Positions 14,587 to 26,419 of a stretch of 64,000 nucleotides of DNA are shown here, one piece after another. The position numbers were made by a program, and so were the translations under genes. The DNA is from Hoeflea marina (GTDB lineage Bacteria; Pseudomonadota; Alphaproteobacteria; Rhizobiales; Rhizobiaceae), in assembly GCF_003182275.1 (NCBI RefSeq), contig NZ_QGTR01000001.1:286130-350129 (forward strand), given 5' to 3'. The notes beneath the pieces were generated by a model. The model saw only the letters and a list, made by a program, of their open reading frames with translations, was not told where the DNA came from and did not search any database. Every line of letters starts with the position of its first letter. Positions within the stretch are counted from its first letter, which is position 1.

Positions 14587-15564
14587 ATGCGCAAGCGCAG
14601 TAAACTGCTGATCGGTCTGGCACTTGTCGCAGCGGCGGTCTGGGCCAACAACACCAGTCTTCTCGCTCCGTCCATCGATGGAGAGACAAGGTTGCTGGCC
14701 CACCGGGGCGTTCATCAGGACTTCGACCGCACCGGCCTGACCAACGAGACCTGTACTGCGGAAAGGATCCTGCCTCCCGTCGCTCCGGAGATCGAGAACA
14801 CCATCGCCTCCATGAGGGCAGCCTTCGAGATGGGAGCCGGGGTGGTCGAGCTCGATGTCCATCCCACTACCGACGGGGGCTTCGCGGTCTTTCATGACTG
14901 GACGCTCGACTGCCGCACCAACGGTTCAGGCAAGACGCGCGACCATGACATGGCGTATCTAACGTCACTCGATATCGGATATGGCTACACCTTCGACGGA
15001 GGGCGGACCTTTCCGCTGCGCGGCAAGGGTGTGGGCCTCATGCCGACGCTTGCCGAGGTCATGCGGGAGTTCCCGGACGGCCGCTTTCTGGTCAACTTCA
15101 AGTCTCGTGACGAGGAGGAGGGCAGGCGGTTCGCCGAGCTGATGGAGGCCAACCCGTCTTGGCGACCGGCGATCTGGGGTGTGTATGGCGGCGAGGAGCC
15201 CACCGCCGTCGCGGTCGAATTGATGCCGGACATGATCGGGGTAACGCCGAAGAGCGCGAAATCATGCCTTGCCGGCTATCTCGCGCTCGGATGGAGCGGG
15301 TATGTTCCGGCGGCGTGCCGGCGGGCGATCGTGCTGGTCCCCATCGACGTCGCGCCGTGGCTCTGGGGTTGGCCTGACCGATTCACGGCGCGCATGCATC
15401 GGGCGGGATCCGAGGTAGTGCTGCGCGGCCCGATTGCGGGCGAGGCCGCCGGCGACGGCATCGACACGCAGCAGCTGGCCGCGCGGGTGCCGCCGGGCTT
15501 TGCCGGCCTGGTCTGGACCAACAACATCGCGGCAGTCAGGCCGACGCTCGACGCCATGCGCTGA
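14587..15564 (+). CDS. Glycerophosphodiester phosphodiesterase family protein
   Basis: GDPD enzymes split glycerophosphodiesters to glycerol 3-phosphate and an alcohol. The 325-residue protein has an N-terminal hydrophobic segment (about residues 7-22) that suggests export or membrane anchoring. Family motifs follow: HRG at 39-41, PENT-like EIENT at 68-72, VELDVHPTTDG at 87-97 (catalytic Glu88/Asp90) and HD at 103-104. GAAGGGAG lies six bases before the ATG at 14587; ATGs at 14548 and 14581 are less likely. It stands between the rif and str blocks with its own terminator upstream, so it is an insertion relative to the usual order. The substrate is unknown. Confidence 0.85.
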   Translation: MRKRSKLLIGLALVAAAVWANNTSLLAPSIDGETRLLAHRGVHQDFDRTGLTNETCTAERILPPVAPEIENTIASMRAAFEMGAGVVELDVHPTTDGGFAVFHDWTLDCRTNGSGKTRDHDMAYLTSLDIGYGYTFDGGRTFPLRGKGVGLMPTLAEVMREFPDGRFLVNFKSRDEEEGRRFAELMEANPSWRPAIWGVYGGEEPTAVAVELMPDMIGVTPKSAKSCLAGYLALGWSGYVPAACRRAIVLVPIDVAPWLWGWPDRFTARMHRAGSEVVLRGPIAGEAAGDGIDTQQLAARVPPGFAGLVWTNNIAAVRPTLDAMR

Positions 15565-15661
15565 CCCGACCGCCCGATAGGCCAGGGCGGCCTTCGCGCC
15601 GGCAGGAGATCCGCACCCGATCCAGCCTGCGCGCCGCCGCGCCGGAAGTCCCGGCGCGCAG

Positions 15662-16006
15662 TCAGTCGTGGGCGATAATGGCGACTTCGCCGTCGAGCAC
15701 GCCCTGATACGCCGATGCATGCGGCTCGTCGGCAGGCACGCCGTCGAGCACGCCGATCTGGTCGAGCTCGGCCTCCGCGTAGCCTTCGCGGCTGAGCGCG
15801 TTGAGCGTCTCGCGCACGGCGTAGTCGTCGTCGGGCGCTCTGAGCATGACATGCACCTCCGACTTCTTGCCGCCGCGCCGCCTGGTCACGCGGCCGATGA
15901 TGATGAACACGGTGGCGGCGGGATCGCCTTCATCGCCAGGCTCCCTCGTATCCCCGGGCGCAATGTCGAACGGTTCGTCGTTTGGATTGTCGTTGTCGGC
16001 GTTCAT
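15662..16006 (-). CDS. Acidic hypothetical protein
   Basis: This 114-residue protein begins MNADNDNPNDEPF and is strongly acidic at the N-terminus. A beta strand and basic turn follow (TVFIIIGRVTRRRGGKKSEV, about residues 32-51), then a helix (YAVRETLNALSREGYAEAEL). The ordered second half and lack of a signal peptide suggest a small cytoplasmic protein. AGGACA lies eight bases before the start on the minus strand; an upstream start at 16039 is possible. I recognise no family. It is convergent with the GDPD gene and divergent from the rpsL leader. Confidence 0.7.
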   Translation of the reverse strand: MNADNDNPNDEPFDIAPGDTREPGDEGDPAATVFIIIGRVTRRRGGKKSEVHVMLRAPDDDYAVRETLNALSREGYAEAELDQIGVLDGVPADEPHASAYQGVLDGEVAIIAHD

Positions 16007-16343
16007 GGCAGATGTCCTGAAGGTGATGGCCGGCTGCACGGCTGCGGATGTGGACCGGGCGGGGGCGCCGGGGAATCGCCTTCAAGAATCGGGGAGGTTC
16101 CGGCTGAACGCAACCCGGCTTGTCCGACTCACCACCGAATTCGGGCGCTTGTGCGAGTCGGTGCCGAATCGGTATGGTTGCATTGGCGCGGTTTTGGCTG
16201 CATGACGGCGACCGGGGAGGGCGGTCTCGTCGCTTTGCCCTCTCCCGGTGCGGAAATAGCCGGCCGCTCTCCGCCATTGAGCCGGACTGGCAGGCCAAAG
16301 CCGGCGTTTCCGGCCTGCAGTGGCGATTATTTCGCCCGCACCC

Positions 16344-16372
16344 TTGACGGAACCCCGCGAACTCAGTAGTTA
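16344..16372 (+). promoter_or_regulatory. Candidate promoter of the str operon
   Basis: TTGACG at 16344-16349, inside CTTGAC, matches the alphaproteobacterial -35 box well. After a 17-bp spacer comes TAGTTA (16367-16372), a weak -10 box. The leader would be about 230 nt long. This is a consensus match only. Confidence 0.4.
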
Positions 16373-16510
16373 GCAGCCACCGAGACCGATGTGAGACGCA
16401 TTTCTTCGGAACGACACGTTCTGAAATTTGTCTCAAACAAGTTCTCTGACTGCACTGGGAATGACAAATGCTGCACGCATGACACCGCATAGGTGTCCTC
16501 TGCTTTTCAT

Positions 16511-16546
16511 GGGCCATCCGCTAGAAACGGACACGGCCCTTGTTTT
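16511..16546 (+). terminator. Attenuator-like hairpin in the rpsL leader
   Basis: GGGCC pairs with GGCCC, enclosing a second stem TCCG/CGGA, and the sequence TTGTTTT follows directly. This has the shape of a weak intrinsic terminator about 65 bp before rpsL, and could let the cell tune read-through into the str operon. Confidence 0.5.
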
Positions 16547-16612
16547 GCGCATGAAATTCCCATGCATCGATGCCCGAGAGGGCAAGGACATGAATTTTAA
16601 AGGGATGGTTAC

Positions 16613-16984
16613 ATGCCAACTGTAAACCAGCTGATCCGCAAGCCCCGCCAGGCTCCGGTCAAGCGAAACAAGGTTCCGGCGCTGGAGCAGAACCCGCAGA
16701 AGCGCGGCGTTTGCACACGCGTCTACACAACGACCCCGAAGAAGCCCAACTCGGCGCTTCGTAAGGTTGCCAAGATCCGTCTGACCAATGGCTTCGAAGT
16801 CATCGGTTACATTCCCGGTGAAGGCCACAACCTGCAGGAACACTCTGTTGTGATGATCCGCGGCGGCCGCGTGAAGGATTTGCCCGGCGTGCGTTATCAC
16901 GTCATCCGCGGCGTTCTCGACACCCAGGGCGTCAAGAACCGCAAGCAGCGCCGTTCGAAGTATGGTGCCAAGCGTCCGAAGTAA
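16613..16984 (+). CDS. rpsL: 30S ribosomal protein S12
   Basis: S12 sits at the decoding centre and controls accuracy. The 123-residue protein is the usual length. The streptomycin-related residues are wild type: K43 in TTPKKPNS and K88 in [10 protein letters not shown]89 is the usual site of methylthiolation. AAAGGG lies eight bases before the ATG. It is the first gene of rpsL-rpsG-fusA-tuf. Confidence 0.98.
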   Translation: MPTVNQLIRKPRQAPVKRNKVPALEQNPQKRGVCTRVYTTTPKKPNSALRKVAKIRLTNGFEVIGYIPGEGHNLQEHSVVMIRGGRVKDLPGVRYHVIRGVLDTQGVKNRKQRRSKYGAKRPK

Positions 16985-17061
16985 TTCGGTTTCGTGTTTT
17001 TCGGCGCTGCGCGAGGTTCTCCGCGTGATAAGGCGCTTTTTGAAAGTTGAGAGACAAGCAT

Positions 17062-17532
17062 ATGTCAAGACGTCACAGTGCAGAAAAGCGCGAGATCAAC
17101 CCGGACCCCAAGTTCGGTGACCTCATCGTCAGCAAGTTCATGAACGCGATCATGATGCACGGCAAGAAGTCAGTTGCCGAGCAGATCGTTTACGGTGCGC
17201 TCGACCAGGTGCAGACCCGCTCCAAGCAGGAGCCTGTCGGCATGTTCCACCAGGCGCTCGACAATGTCGCTCCGCATGTGGAAGTCCGGTCGCGTCGCGT
17301 CGGCGGCGCCACCTACCAGGTGCCGGTGGACGTCCGTCCCGAGCGCCGTCAGGCGTTGGCAATCCGCTGGCTGATCGCCGCTGCGCGCAAGCGCAACGAA
17401 ACCACCATGATTGAGCGCCTGTCGGGCGAGCTCATGGATGCCGCCAACGGTCGCGGAAGCGCGGTCAAGAAGCGGGAAGACACCCACAAGATGGCCGACG
17501 CCAACCGCGCGTTCTCGCATTACCGCTGGTAG
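17062..17532 (+). CDS. rpsG: 30S ribosomal protein S7
   Basis: S7 nucleates assembly of the 30S head and contacts the E-site tRNA. The 156-residue protein starts [12 protein letters not shown] and has [14 protein letters not shown] near residues 77-90, a family signature. The start at 17062 is preferred over 17047, which would add MRDKH; GAGAGA lies upstream. In other bacteria S7 regulates the str operon by binding the rpsL-rpsG gap; the 77-bp gap here could play that role. Confidence 0.97.
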   Translation: MSRRHSAEKREINPDPKFGDLIVSKFMNAIMMHGKKSVAEQIVYGALDQVQTRSKQEPVGMFHQALDNVAPHVEVRSRRVGGATYQVPVDVRPERRQALAIRWLIAAARKRNETTMIERLSGELMDAANGRGSAVKKREDTHKMADANRAFSHYRW

Positions 17533-17565
17533 TCCACGAACACCGATATCTAAAAGGCAAGTACA

Positions 17566-19656
<2,091 letters not shown>

Positions 19657-19665
19657 TCCCCCCGG

Positions 19666-19703
19666 GGCCATTCCGATCCCGCGGCGACGCGGCGGGAATG
19701 GCC
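19666..19703 (+). terminator. Hairpin between fusA and tuf copy 2
   Basis: GGCCATTCC (19666-19674) pairs perfectly with GGAATGGCC (19695-19703); inside lies a GC-rich loop that can form further pairs. No strong T-run follows. It may be a partial terminator or a processing site, letting tuf be expressed above fusA. Confidence 0.45.
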
Positions 19704-19757
19704 TTGGAACGAACCTAGATTTGCCCGCACGGGCTGAATGAGAATGGAGAGCCGAAG

Positions 19758-20933
19758 ATGGCAAAGGGTAAATTCGAGCGGAACAAGCCGCATGTGAACA
19801 TCGGCACGATCGGTCACGTCGACCACGGCAAGACGTCGCTGACGGCCGCGATCACCAAGTATTTCGGTGAATACAAGGCGTACGACCAGATCGACGCGGC
19901 GCCGGAAGAGAAGGCCCGCGGCATCACGATCTCGACGGCCCACGTGGAATACGAGACGGCGAACCGCCACTACGCCCACGTCGACTGCCCCGGCCACGCC
20001 GACTATGTGAAGAACATGATCACGGGTGCTGCGCAGATGGACGGCGGCATCCTGGTGGTGTCGGCTGCCGACGGCCCGATGCCGCAGACGCGCGAGCACA
20101 TTCTGCTCGCCCGCCAGGTCGGCGTGCCGGCGCTGGTGGTGTTCCTCAACAAGGTCGACCAGGTCGACGACGAGGAACTGCTTGAGCTGGTCGAGATGGA
20201 AGTGCGCGAGCTGCTGTCGTCCTACGACTATCCGGGCGACGACATTCCGATCGTCAAGGGTTCGGCGCTTGCCGCTCTCAACGATTCCAACAAGGCGATC
20301 GGCGAAGACGCCATCCGCGCCCTGATGGCCGCCGTTGACGACTACATCCCGACGCCCGAGCGTCCGATCAACATGCCGTTCCTGATGCCGATCGAAGACG
20401 TGTTCTCGATCTCGGGCCGCGGCACGGTTGTGACCGGTCGCGTCGAGCGCGGCGTCGTCAAGGTTGGCGAGGAAGTCGAGATCGTCGGCATCCGTCCGAC
20501 CACCAAGACGGTGTGCACGGGCGTTGAAATGTTCCGCAAGCTGCTCGACCAGGGTCAGGCGGGCGACAACATCGGCGCGCTCATCCGCGGCGTGCAGCGT
20601 GACGGCGTCGAGCGTGGCCAGATCCTGTGCAAGCCGGGTTCGGTCAAGCCGCACACGAAGTTCAAGGCGGAAGCCTACATTCTGACCAAGGAAGAGGGTG
20701 GCCGTCACACGCCGTTCTTCACCAACTACCGTCCGCAGTTCTACTTCCGCACCACCGACGTGACCGGAATCGTGACACTGCCGGAAGGCACGGAGATGGT
20801 CATGCCGGGCGACAACGTGACGGTTGACGTGTCGCTGATCGTGCCGATCGCCATGGAAGACAAGCTGCGCTTCGCCATCCGCGAAGGCGGTCGTACCGTC
20901 GGCGCCGGCATCGTCGCTTCGATCATCGAGTAA
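19758..20933 (+). CDS. tuf: Elongation factor Tu (copy 2)
   Basis: This is the str-operon copy of EF-Tu, 391 residues, with the same motifs and, by eye, the same nucleotide sequence as the copy at 6-1181 from start codon to stop codon. GGAGAG precedes the ATG. The flanks differ right after the stop codon, so the identity is confined to the gene, as expected for ongoing gene conversion. It is the last str gene and lies 74 bp before rpsJ. Confidence 0.98.
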   Translation: MAKGKFERNKPHVNIGTIGHVDHGKTSLTAAITKYFGEYKAYDQIDAAPEEKARGITISTAHVEYETANRHYAHVDCPGHADYVKNMITGAAQMDGGILVVSAADGPMPQTREHILLARQVGVPALVVFLNKVDQVDDEELLELVEMEVRELLSSYDYPGDDIPIVKGSALAALNDSNKAIGEDAIRALMAAVDDYIPTPERPINMPFLMPIEDVFSISGRGTVVTGRVERGVVKVGEEVEIVGIRPTTKTVCTGVEMFRKLLDQGQAGDNIGALIRGVQRDGVERGQILCKPGSVKPHTKFKAEAYILTKEEGGRHTPFFTNYRPQFYFRTTDVTGIVTLPEGTEMVMPGDNVTVDVSLIVPIAMEDKLRFAIREGGRTVGAGIVASIIE

Positions 20934-21007
20934 CAAACTGTGGTAAAGGTGCGCGTTTCCCGGTCTACGGGGCGCGCGCCCTTCACACACAAGCAAGGAC
21001 AATTCGA

Positions 21008-21316
21008 ATGAACGGCCAGAACATCCGCATCCGCCTGAAAGCGTTTGATCACCGGATTCTCGACGCCTCGACGCGGGAAATCGTATCGACCGCCAAGCGG
21101 ACCGGTGCAAGCGTGCGTGGTCCGGTACCGCTGCCGACCCGGATCGAGAAATTCACGGTCAACCGGTCGCCGCATATCGACAAGAAGAGCCGCGAGCAGT
21201 TCGAGATGCGCACCCATAAGCGTCTTCTCGATATTGTCGATCCGACACCCCAGACGGTTGACGCGCTTATGAAGCTCGACCTGGCTGCAGGCGTCGATGT
21301 GGAAATCAAGCTTTAA
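21008..21316 (+). CDS. rpsJ: 30S ribosomal protein S10
   Basis: S10 is a head protein of the 30S subunit and, as NusE, links NusG and the antitermination complex to RNA polymerase. The 102-residue protein is the family length; it begins [16 protein letters not shown] and contains [19 protein letters not shown] near residues 38-56. AAGGAC lies upstream of the ATG. It heads the S10 block, which follows tuf with only a short gap. Confidence 0.98.
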   Translation: MNGQNIRIRLKAFDHRILDASTREIVSTAKRTGASVRGPVPLPTRIEKFTVNRSPHIDKKSREQFEMRTHKRLLDIVDPTPQTVDALMKLDLAAGVDVEIKL

Positions 21317-21389
21317 GGCTGAAGCGTTAGAGCAGGTATAGAGGCGTGAAGGGCAACCCCCGACAGGCTACTCTGAGAGGAATGAACCG

Positions 21390-22094
21390 ATGCGTTCAGG
21401 TGTGATTGCACAGAAGGTTGGGATGACCCGGGTCTACAATGACGCCGGCGAACACATCCCGGTGACCGTCCTGCGTCTGGAAAACTGCCAGGTGGTAGCC
21501 CAGCGTACAGACGAAAAGAACGGCTATACCGCTGTTCAGCTCGGCGTAGGCCGGGCCAAGGTCAAGAATACGTCCAAGGCCATGCGCGGCAACTTCGCCA
21601 TTGCCAATGTCGAGCCGAAGGCGAAGGTGGTCGAGTTCCGGGTATCCACGGACAACATGATTGATGTTGGTGCCGAGATCACCCCGAGCCACTTCGTCGC
21701 CGGCCAGCTGGTTGACGTCTCCGGCGTCAGCCAGGGCAAGGGCTTCGCCGGCGCCATGAAGCGCCACGGCTTCGGCGGTCTGCGCGCCACCCACGGCGTT
21801 TCGGTCTCGCACCGTTCGCACGGCTCGACCGGTTCCAACCAGGATCCGGGCAAGGTGTGGAAGGGCAAGAAGATGGCTGGCCACATGGGTCAGACAAAGA
21901 TCACGACCCAGAACCTGGTCGTCGTCTCGACGGACGATGATCGTGGCCTGATCCTGGTCAAGGGCGCCGTTCCCGGCTCCAAGGGCACATGGATCATGGT
22001 TCGTGATGCGGTCAAATCCGGCACTCCGGCTGATGCCCCCCGTCCCGCAGCGCTTCGCGCCGCAGCAACAGCTTCGAATGAGGGAGCCGAATAA
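21390..22094 (+). CDS. rplC: 50S ribosomal protein L3
   Basis: L3 is an early 50S assembly protein reaching the peptidyl-transferase centre. The 234-residue protein has the signature [15 protein letters not shown] and the glycine-rich loop [17 protein letters not shown] with Q at the methylation site. It is about 20 residues longer than E. coli L3 because of an Ala/Pro-rich C-terminal tail (about residues 212-234). The stop overlaps the rplD start by one base. Confidence 0.98.
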   Translation: MRSGVIAQKVGMTRVYNDAGEHIPVTVLRLENCQVVAQRTDEKNGYTAVQLGVGRAKVKNTSKAMRGNFAIANVEPKAKVVEFRVSTDNMIDVGAEITPSHFVAGQLVDVSGVSQGKGFAGAMKRHGFGGLRATHGVSVSHRSHGSTGSNQDPGKVWKGKKMAGHMGQTKITTQNLVVVSTDDDRGLILVKGAVPGSKGTWIMVRDAVKSGTPADAPRPAALRAAATASNEGAE

Positions 22095-22714
22095 TGGACT
22101 TTAATGTCACCACCCTCGATGGTCAGGACGCTGGAAAGATCACTCTTTCCGATGCGATCTTCGGCCTCGACCCGCGCCAGGATCTGATCCAGCGCATCGT
22201 TCGCTGGCAGTTGGCCAAGCGTCAGCAGGGCGGCCACAAGACGCTCAGCCGGTCGCAGGTCTCCCGCACCGGCGCCAAGATGTTCAAGCAGAAGGGTACG
22301 GGCCGCGCCCGTCACCATGCTGCGAGCGCTCCGCAGTTTCGCGGCGGTGGCCGGGCTCATGGTCCTGTCGTCCGCAGCCACGCCCATGACCTTCCCAAGA
22401 AGGTGAGGGCACTCGGCCTGCGTCACGCCCTTTCGGCCAAGTTCAAGTCGTCCGACATCATCGTCGTCGACAGCTTCACCTCGACCGATCCGAAGACCAA
22501 GGTGCTTGCAGGTACGCTGGGCAAGCTCGGGATCGTCAACGCCCTGTTCATCGGTGGCGCCGAGCTCGACAAGAACTTCAGCCTGGCGGCCGCCAACATT
22601 CCGAACGTCGACGTGCTGCCGATTCAGGGCATCAACGTCTACGACATCCTGCGCCGCGGCAAGCTGGTCTTGTCCAAGGACGCCATCGCGGCTCTGGAGG
22701 AGCGGTTCAAATGA
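22094..22714 (+). CDS. rplD: 50S ribosomal protein L4
   Basis: L4 lines the peptide exit tunnel and, in enterobacteria, represses the S10 operon. The 206-residue protein contains the long tunnel loop with [14 protein letters not shown] (about residues 61-75). It overlaps rplC by one base and rplW by four, so translation of the three is coupled. No enterobacterial-type S10 leader was seen upstream of rpsJ. Confidence 0.98.
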   Translation: MDFNVTTLDGQDAGKITLSDAIFGLDPRQDLIQRIVRWQLAKRQQGGHKTLSRSQVSRTGAKMFKQKGTGRARHHAASAPQFRGGGRAHGPVVRSHAHDLPKKVRALGLRHALSAKFKSSDIIVVDSFTSTDPKTKVLAGTLGKLGIVNALFIGGAELDKNFSLAAANIPNVDVLPIQGINVYDILRRGKLVLSKDAIAALEERFK

Positions 22715-23004
22715 CTGATCTTCGCCACTATGATGTGATTGTCTCACCGGCAATCACCGAAAAATCGACAATGGTTTCCGAACAGAACCAGGTTGTCTTC
22801 AACGTCGCACGGCGTGCGTCCAAGCCTGAAATCAAGGCTGCGGTCGAAGCGCTGTTCGGTGTCAAGGTCACGGCGGTCAACACGCTGCTGCGCAAGGGTA
22901 AGACCAAGCGCTTCCGCGGTTTCTCCGGTCGCCAGCAGGATGTGAAAAAGGCGTATGTAACGCTGGCTGACGGTCAGTCGATCGACGTCTCCACCGGTCT
23001 CTGA
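22711..23004 (+). CDS. rplW: 50S ribosomal protein L23
   Basis: L23 sits at the tunnel exit and docks trigger factor and SRP. The 97-residue protein has the family core, with VSPAITEKS at about residues 11-19 and [13 protein letters not shown] later. It overlaps rplD by an ATGA junction. Confidence 0.97.
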   Translation: MTDLRHYDVIVSPAITEKSTMVSEQNQVVFNVARRASKPEIKAAVEALFGVKVTAVNTLLRKGKTKRFRGFSGRQQDVKKAYVTLADGQSIDVSTGL

Positions 23005-23039
23005 GACCGCGCGGACAAGCCCTCAAAGGGAACAGGAAA

Positions 23040-23876
23040 ATGGCACTGAAAAGCTACAATCCGACGACACCGAGCCAGCGTCAGCTGGTCATCGTTGATC
23101 GTTCGGGTCTTCACCGCGGCAAGCCTCTCAAGGCGCTGACCGTTGGTCTGAACAAGAAGGGCGGCCGCAACAACCACGGTCGCATCACGGCGCAGTCCAT
23201 CGGTGGTGGTCACAAGCGCACCTATCGCATGGTCGATTTCAAGCGTCGCAAGTTTGACATCGAGGCGACTGTCGAGCGTTTGGAATACGACCCCAACCGC
23301 ACGGCGTTCATCGCGCTCATCACCTATGCCGACGGTGTTCAGGCCTATATTCTGGCGCCACAGCGTCTGGCAGCCGGCGACAAGGTCATTTCTTCGGCCA
23401 AGGCCGTCGACGTCAAGCCCGGCAATGCGATGCCGCTGCAGTTCATGCCGGTGGGCACGATCGTGCACAACATCGAGATGAAGCCTGAGAAGGGCGGCCA
23501 GATCGCCCGCTCGGCGGGCGGCTACGCCCAGCTGGTCGGTCGCGACCAGGGCATGGCCATTCTTCGGCTCAATTCCGGCGAGCAGCGTCTGGTGCAGGGC
23601 ACCTGCCTCGCCACCGTCGGCGCCGTGTCCAACCCGGATCACAGCAACATCAACGATGGCAAGGCCGGTCGCACGATCTGGCGTGGCAAGCGTCCGCATG
23701 TTCGCGGTGTGGCCATGAACCCGGTCGACCACCCGCACGGCGGCGGCGAAGGCCGTACCTCCGGTGGTCGTCACCCGGTTAGCCCCTGGGGCAAGCCGAC
23801 CAAGGGCAAGCGCACGCGTTCGAACAAGTCGACCGACAAGTTCATCATGCGTTCGCGCCACCAGCGCAAGAAGTAA
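23040..23876 (+). CDS. rplB: 50S ribosomal protein L2
   Basis: L2 is needed for subunit association and peptidyl transfer. The 278-residue protein has the C-terminal signature [16 protein letters not shown] at about residues 221-236, including the conserved His. AGGGAACAGG precedes the ATG. Confidence 0.98.
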   Translation: MALKSYNPTTPSQRQLVIVDRSGLHRGKPLKALTVGLNKKGGRNNHGRITAQSIGGGHKRTYRMVDFKRRKFDIEATVERLEYDPNRTAFIALITYADGVQAYILAPQRLAAGDKVISSAKAVDVKPGNAMPLQFMPVGTIVHNIEMKPEKGGQIARSAGGYAQLVGRDQGMAILRLNSGEQRLVQGTCLATVGAVSNPDHSNINDGKAGRTIWRGKRPHVRGVAMNPVDHPHGGGEGRTSGGRHPVSPWGKPTKGKRTRSNKSTDKFIMRSRHQRKK

Positions 23877-23891
23877 GAGAGGAAGTCTCCA

Positions 23892-24170
23892 ATGGCTCGT
23901 TCAGTTTGGAAAGGTCCGTTTGTTGACGGCTATCTTCTCAAGAAGGCTGAGAAGGTTCGCGAAGGCGGCCGCAACGAGGTTATCAAGACGTGGAGCCGTC
24001 GCTCCACGATCATGCCTCAGTTTGTCGGCCTGACTTTTGGCGTCTATAACGGCAACAAGCATATTCCGGTCAACGTCACCGAGGACATGGTCGGCCAGAA
24101 GCTTGGTGAATATTCACCGACGCGGACCTACTACGGTCACGGCGCGGACAAGAAAGCGAAGAGGAAGTAA
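23892..24170 (+). CDS. rpsS: 30S ribosomal protein S19
   Basis: S19 binds S13 in the 30S head. The 92-residue protein begins [18 protein letters not shown] and has the signature [20 protein letters not shown]. Fifteen bases after rplB and two before rplV; same operon. Confidence 0.98.
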   Translation: MARSVWKGPFVDGYLLKKAEKVREGGRNEVIKTWSRRSTIMPQFVGLTFGVYNGNKHIPVNVTEDMVGQKLGEYSPTRTYYGHGADKKAKRK

Positions 24171-24172
24171 CA

Positions 24173-24565
24173 ATGAGCAAGGCTAAAACAGAACGCCGGC
24201 TCAAGGATAACGAGGCCCAGGCGGTTGCGCGCACATTGCGCGTCAGCCCCCAGAAGCTCAATCTCGTTGCCGCCCTCATTCGCGGCAAGAAGGTTGGCCA
24301 GGCGCTTGCCGAACTCGAATTCTCGCGCAAGCGGATTTCGGGCACCGTCAAGAAGACCCTTGAGTCTGCCATCGCAAACGCAGAGAACAACCATGATCTC
24401 GACGTTGATTCGCTCATCGTCGCGGAAGCCTATGTGGGCAAGTCCATCGTCATGAAGCGCTTCCATGCCCGTGGTCGCGGTCGCTCCTCGCGCATCGAGA
24501 AGCCGTTCGCACACCTCACCATCGTGGTGCGCGAAGTGACGGAAGCTAAAGGGGAGGCCGCATAA
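24173..24565 (+). CDS. rplV: 50S ribosomal protein L22
   Basis: L22 forms part of the exit-tunnel constriction. The 130-residue protein has [21 protein letters not shown] near the N-terminus and the tunnel hairpin with [17 protein letters not shown] at about residues 92-108. It overlaps rpsC by one base. Confidence 0.98.
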   Translation: MSKAKTERRLKDNEAQAVARTLRVSPQKLNLVAALIRGKKVGQALAELEFSRKRISGTVKKTLESAIANAENNHDLDVDSLIVAEAYVGKSIVMKRFHARGRGRSSRIEKPFAHLTIVVREVTEAKGEAA

Positions 24566-25269
24566 TGGGTCAGAAAATCAATCCGATCGGTTTTCGCCTC
24601 GGCATCAACCGTACCTGGGACAGCCGCTGGTTCGCCGACAACGCGGAATACGGCAAGCTGCTCCATGAAGACATCAAGATCCGCGCCTATCTGATGAAGG
24701 AACTCAAGCAGGCCGGCATCGCCAAGGTGGTGATCGAGCGGCCGCACAAGAAGTGCCGCGTGACCATTCACGCAGCGCGTCCTGGCCTGATCATCGGCAA
24801 GAAGGGTGCGGACATCGAGAAGCTCCGCCGCAAGCTGGGCGAAATGACCGCTTCGGAAACGCACCTCAACATCGTCGAGGTCCGCAAGCCGGAGATCGAC
24901 GCAACGCTGGTGGCGCAGTCGATCGCCCAGCAGCTCGAGCGTCGCATCGCCTTCCGTCGCGCCATGAAGCGTTCGGTTCAGTCGGCCATGCGTCTTGGCG
25001 CCGAAGGCATCAAGATCACCTGCGGCGGCCGTCTCGGCGGCGCGGAAATCGCCCGCACCGAATGGTACCGCGAAGGCCGGGTGCCGTTGCACACGCTTCG
25101 CGCCGACATCGACTACGGTACGGCTGAAGCAAAAACTGCCTACGGCATCTGCGGCGTGAAGGTCTGGATCTTCAAGGGCGAAATCCTCGAGCACGATCCG
25201 ATGGCTTCCGAGCGCCGCTCCACCGAGGGTGACGCATCAGGCGGCAATCGTCGGCGCGAAAACGCCTGA
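24565..25269 (+). CDS. rpsC: 30S ribosomal protein S3
   Basis: S3 lies at the mRNA entry channel and helps unwind mRNA. The 234-residue protein has the KH domain with [17 protein letters not shown] (about residues 71-87) and the C-terminal domain signature [14 protein letters not shown]. Its basic C-terminal tail is short. It is coupled to rplV by an overlapping stop/start. Confidence 0.98.
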   Translation: MGQKINPIGFRLGINRTWDSRWFADNAEYGKLLHEDIKIRAYLMKELKQAGIAKVVIERPHKKCRVTIHAARPGLIIGKKGADIEKLRRKLGEMTASETHLNIVEVRKPEIDATLVAQSIAQQLERRIAFRRAMKRSVQSAMRLGAEGIKITCGGRLGGAEIARTEWYREGRVPLHTLRADIDYGTAEAKTAYGICGVKVWIFKGEILEHDPMASERRSTEGDASGGNRRRENA

Positions 25270-25306
25270 GGCTCTTGCCGGGCACGACAATTCGGAGAAT
25301 TAGACA

Positions 25307-25720
25307 ATGTTGCAGCCAAAGCGTACTAAGTACCGGAAGCAGTTCAAGGGCCGCATCAAGGGCGTTGCCAAGGGTGGTTCGGACTTGAATTTCGGCGCAT
25401 TCGGCTTGAAGGCTCAGGAGCCTGACCGGGTCAACGCGCGCCAGATCGAAGCAGCCCGCCGGGCCATCACGCGTCACATGAAGCGTGCGGGCCGGGTGTG
25501 GATCCGGATTTTCCCGGACGTTCCGGTGACATCGAAGCCGACCGAAGTCCGCATGGGCAAGGGCAAGGGTTCGGTTGACTACTGGGCATGCAAGGTCAAG
25601 CCAGGCCGGGTCATGTTTGAAATCGACGGCGTCAGCGAAGAACTCGCCCGTGAAGCCCTGCGCCTCGGTGCAGCCAAGCTTTCGGTCAAGACACGCTTCG
25701 TACAGCGCATCGCAGAGTAA
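25307..25720 (+). CDS. rplP: 50S ribosomal protein L16
   Basis: L16 positions the A-site tRNA. The 137-residue protein begins [16 protein letters not shown] and has the signatures [16 protein letters not shown] and [11 protein letters not shown] (about residues 84-94). Eleven bases before rpmC. Confidence 0.98.
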   Translation: MLQPKRTKYRKQFKGRIKGVAKGGSDLNFGAFGLKAQEPDRVNARQIEAARRAITRHMKRAGRVWIRIFPDVPVTSKPTEVRMGKGKGSVDYWACKVKPGRVMFEIDGVSEELAREALRLGAAKLSVKTRFVQRIAE

Positions 25721-25731
25721 GGAGACGGATC

Positions 25732-25932
25732 ATGAAAGCCGCAGACGTCCGCGCCATGAGCGTCGACCAGCTCAACGACGAGCTTCTGAAGTTGAAGAAA
25801 GAGCAGTTCAATCTGCGCTTCCAGGCGGCCACCGGCCAGCTGGAAAAGACATCGCGTGTCCAGATCGTCCGTCGTGACATCGCACGCATCAAGACAATCG
25901 CTCGCCTCAAGGCGGCGGAAGCCAAGGTTTAA
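25732..25932 (+). CDS. rpmC: 50S ribosomal protein L29
   Basis: L29 lies beside L23 at the tunnel exit. The 66-residue protein is two helices, with [20 protein letters not shown] at about residues 20-39, the family signature. Confidence 0.96.
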   Translation: MKAADVRAMSVDQLNDELLKLKKEQFNLRFQAATGQLEKTSRVQIVRRDIARIKTIARLKAAEAKV

Positions 25933-25944
25933 GGACCAGATACA

Positions 25945-26184
25945 ATGCCAAAACGCATTCTGCAGGGCACTGTCGTCAGCGACAAGAACGAAAAGACCGT
26001 GGTTGTCCGTGTGGAACGTCGTTTCGCACATCCGGTCATGCAAAAGATCATTCGCCGTACCAAGAAGTACAAGGCGCATGACGAGACCAATCAGCACAAG
26101 GTCGGCGATGAGGTTTCCATCCAGGAATGCGCGCCGATTTCCAAGGACAAGCGCTGGACGGTGATTTCCGCCACCGAGGCTTGA
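25945..26184 (+). CDS. rpsQ: 30S ribosomal protein S17
   Basis: S17 is an early 16S rRNA binder. The 79-residue protein has the OB-fold signature [22 protein letters not shown] (in part, from about residue 14). It is followed by an unusually long gap of 235 bp before rplN, containing a hairpin and a tiny open frame. Confidence 0.97.
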   Translation: MPKRILQGTVVSDKNEKTVVVRVERRFAHPVMQKIIRRTKKYKAHDETNQHKVGDEVSIQECAPISKDKRWTVISATEA

Positions 26185-26252
26185 CGGACTGAATTAGGGC
26201 AGGGGGCTATTGCACCCTGCGAAGAATCCTGTATGACACAGGCCATTGGCGC

Positions 26253-26287
26253 AAGAACGCCCCGGTAACGGGCGTTCTTCTGCTTTA
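26253..26287 (+). terminator. Terminator-like hairpin between rpsQ and rplN
   Basis: AAGAACGCCC (26253-26262) and GGGCGTTCTT (26270-26279) form a perfect 10-bp stem with a CGGTAAC loop; CTGCTTTA follows. It divides the S10 and spc parts and may cause partial termination. Confidence 0.65.
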
Positions 26288-26307
26288 AGCGCACGGAAGG
26301 TCCCACA

Positions 26308-26418
26308 GTGGAAACCACCTTGGCAATATTCTTCCCGCGCAAGATAGAATTGATTCATAAGCTGGCAAAGGGGGCCTTCGTGCCCAACCGTGCCGGTAAC
26401 AACAAGAAGGCGGCCTGA
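26308..26418 (+). CDS. Possible 36-residue protein or leader peptide before rplN
   Basis: A GTG codon at 26308 opens a frame of 36 codons that ends in TGA just one base before the rplN ATG. GGAAGG lies seven bases upstream, an excellent ribosome-binding site. The predicted peptide has a hydrophobic N-terminal third ([18 protein letters not shown]) and a basic, Asn-rich C-terminal end ([11 protein letters not shown]). The spacing implies translational coupling with rplN. It may be a real small protein, a leader peptide, or chance. I recognise no family. Confidence 0.4.
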   Translation: METTLAIFFPRKIELIHKLAKGAFVPNRAGNNKKAA

Positions 26419-26419
26419 T

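Larger units (their letters stand above)
16007..16612 (+). other. Gene-free region and leader upstream of rpsL
   Basis: I find no convincing gene in these 606 bp; the open frames here have no ribosome-binding site or protein-like composition. It must contain the minus-strand promoter of the acidic protein and the promoter and leader of the str operon. A TGCCC-GAGA-GGGCA hairpin with a GNRA loop lies at 16571-16584, shortly before the rpsL ribosome-binding site. Other inverted repeats (near 16211-16249) are imperfect. Confidence 0.6.

Noticed and set aside
15930-16517. A 195-codon minus-strand frame across the rpsL leader
   Set aside because: It overlaps the acidic hypothetical gene in another frame, is Arg/Pro/Cys-rich, and covers the candidate promoter.
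16428-16625. A plus-strand frame overlapping the rpsL start
   Set aside because: No ribosome-binding site, not protein-like, and it would clash with the rpsL leader.
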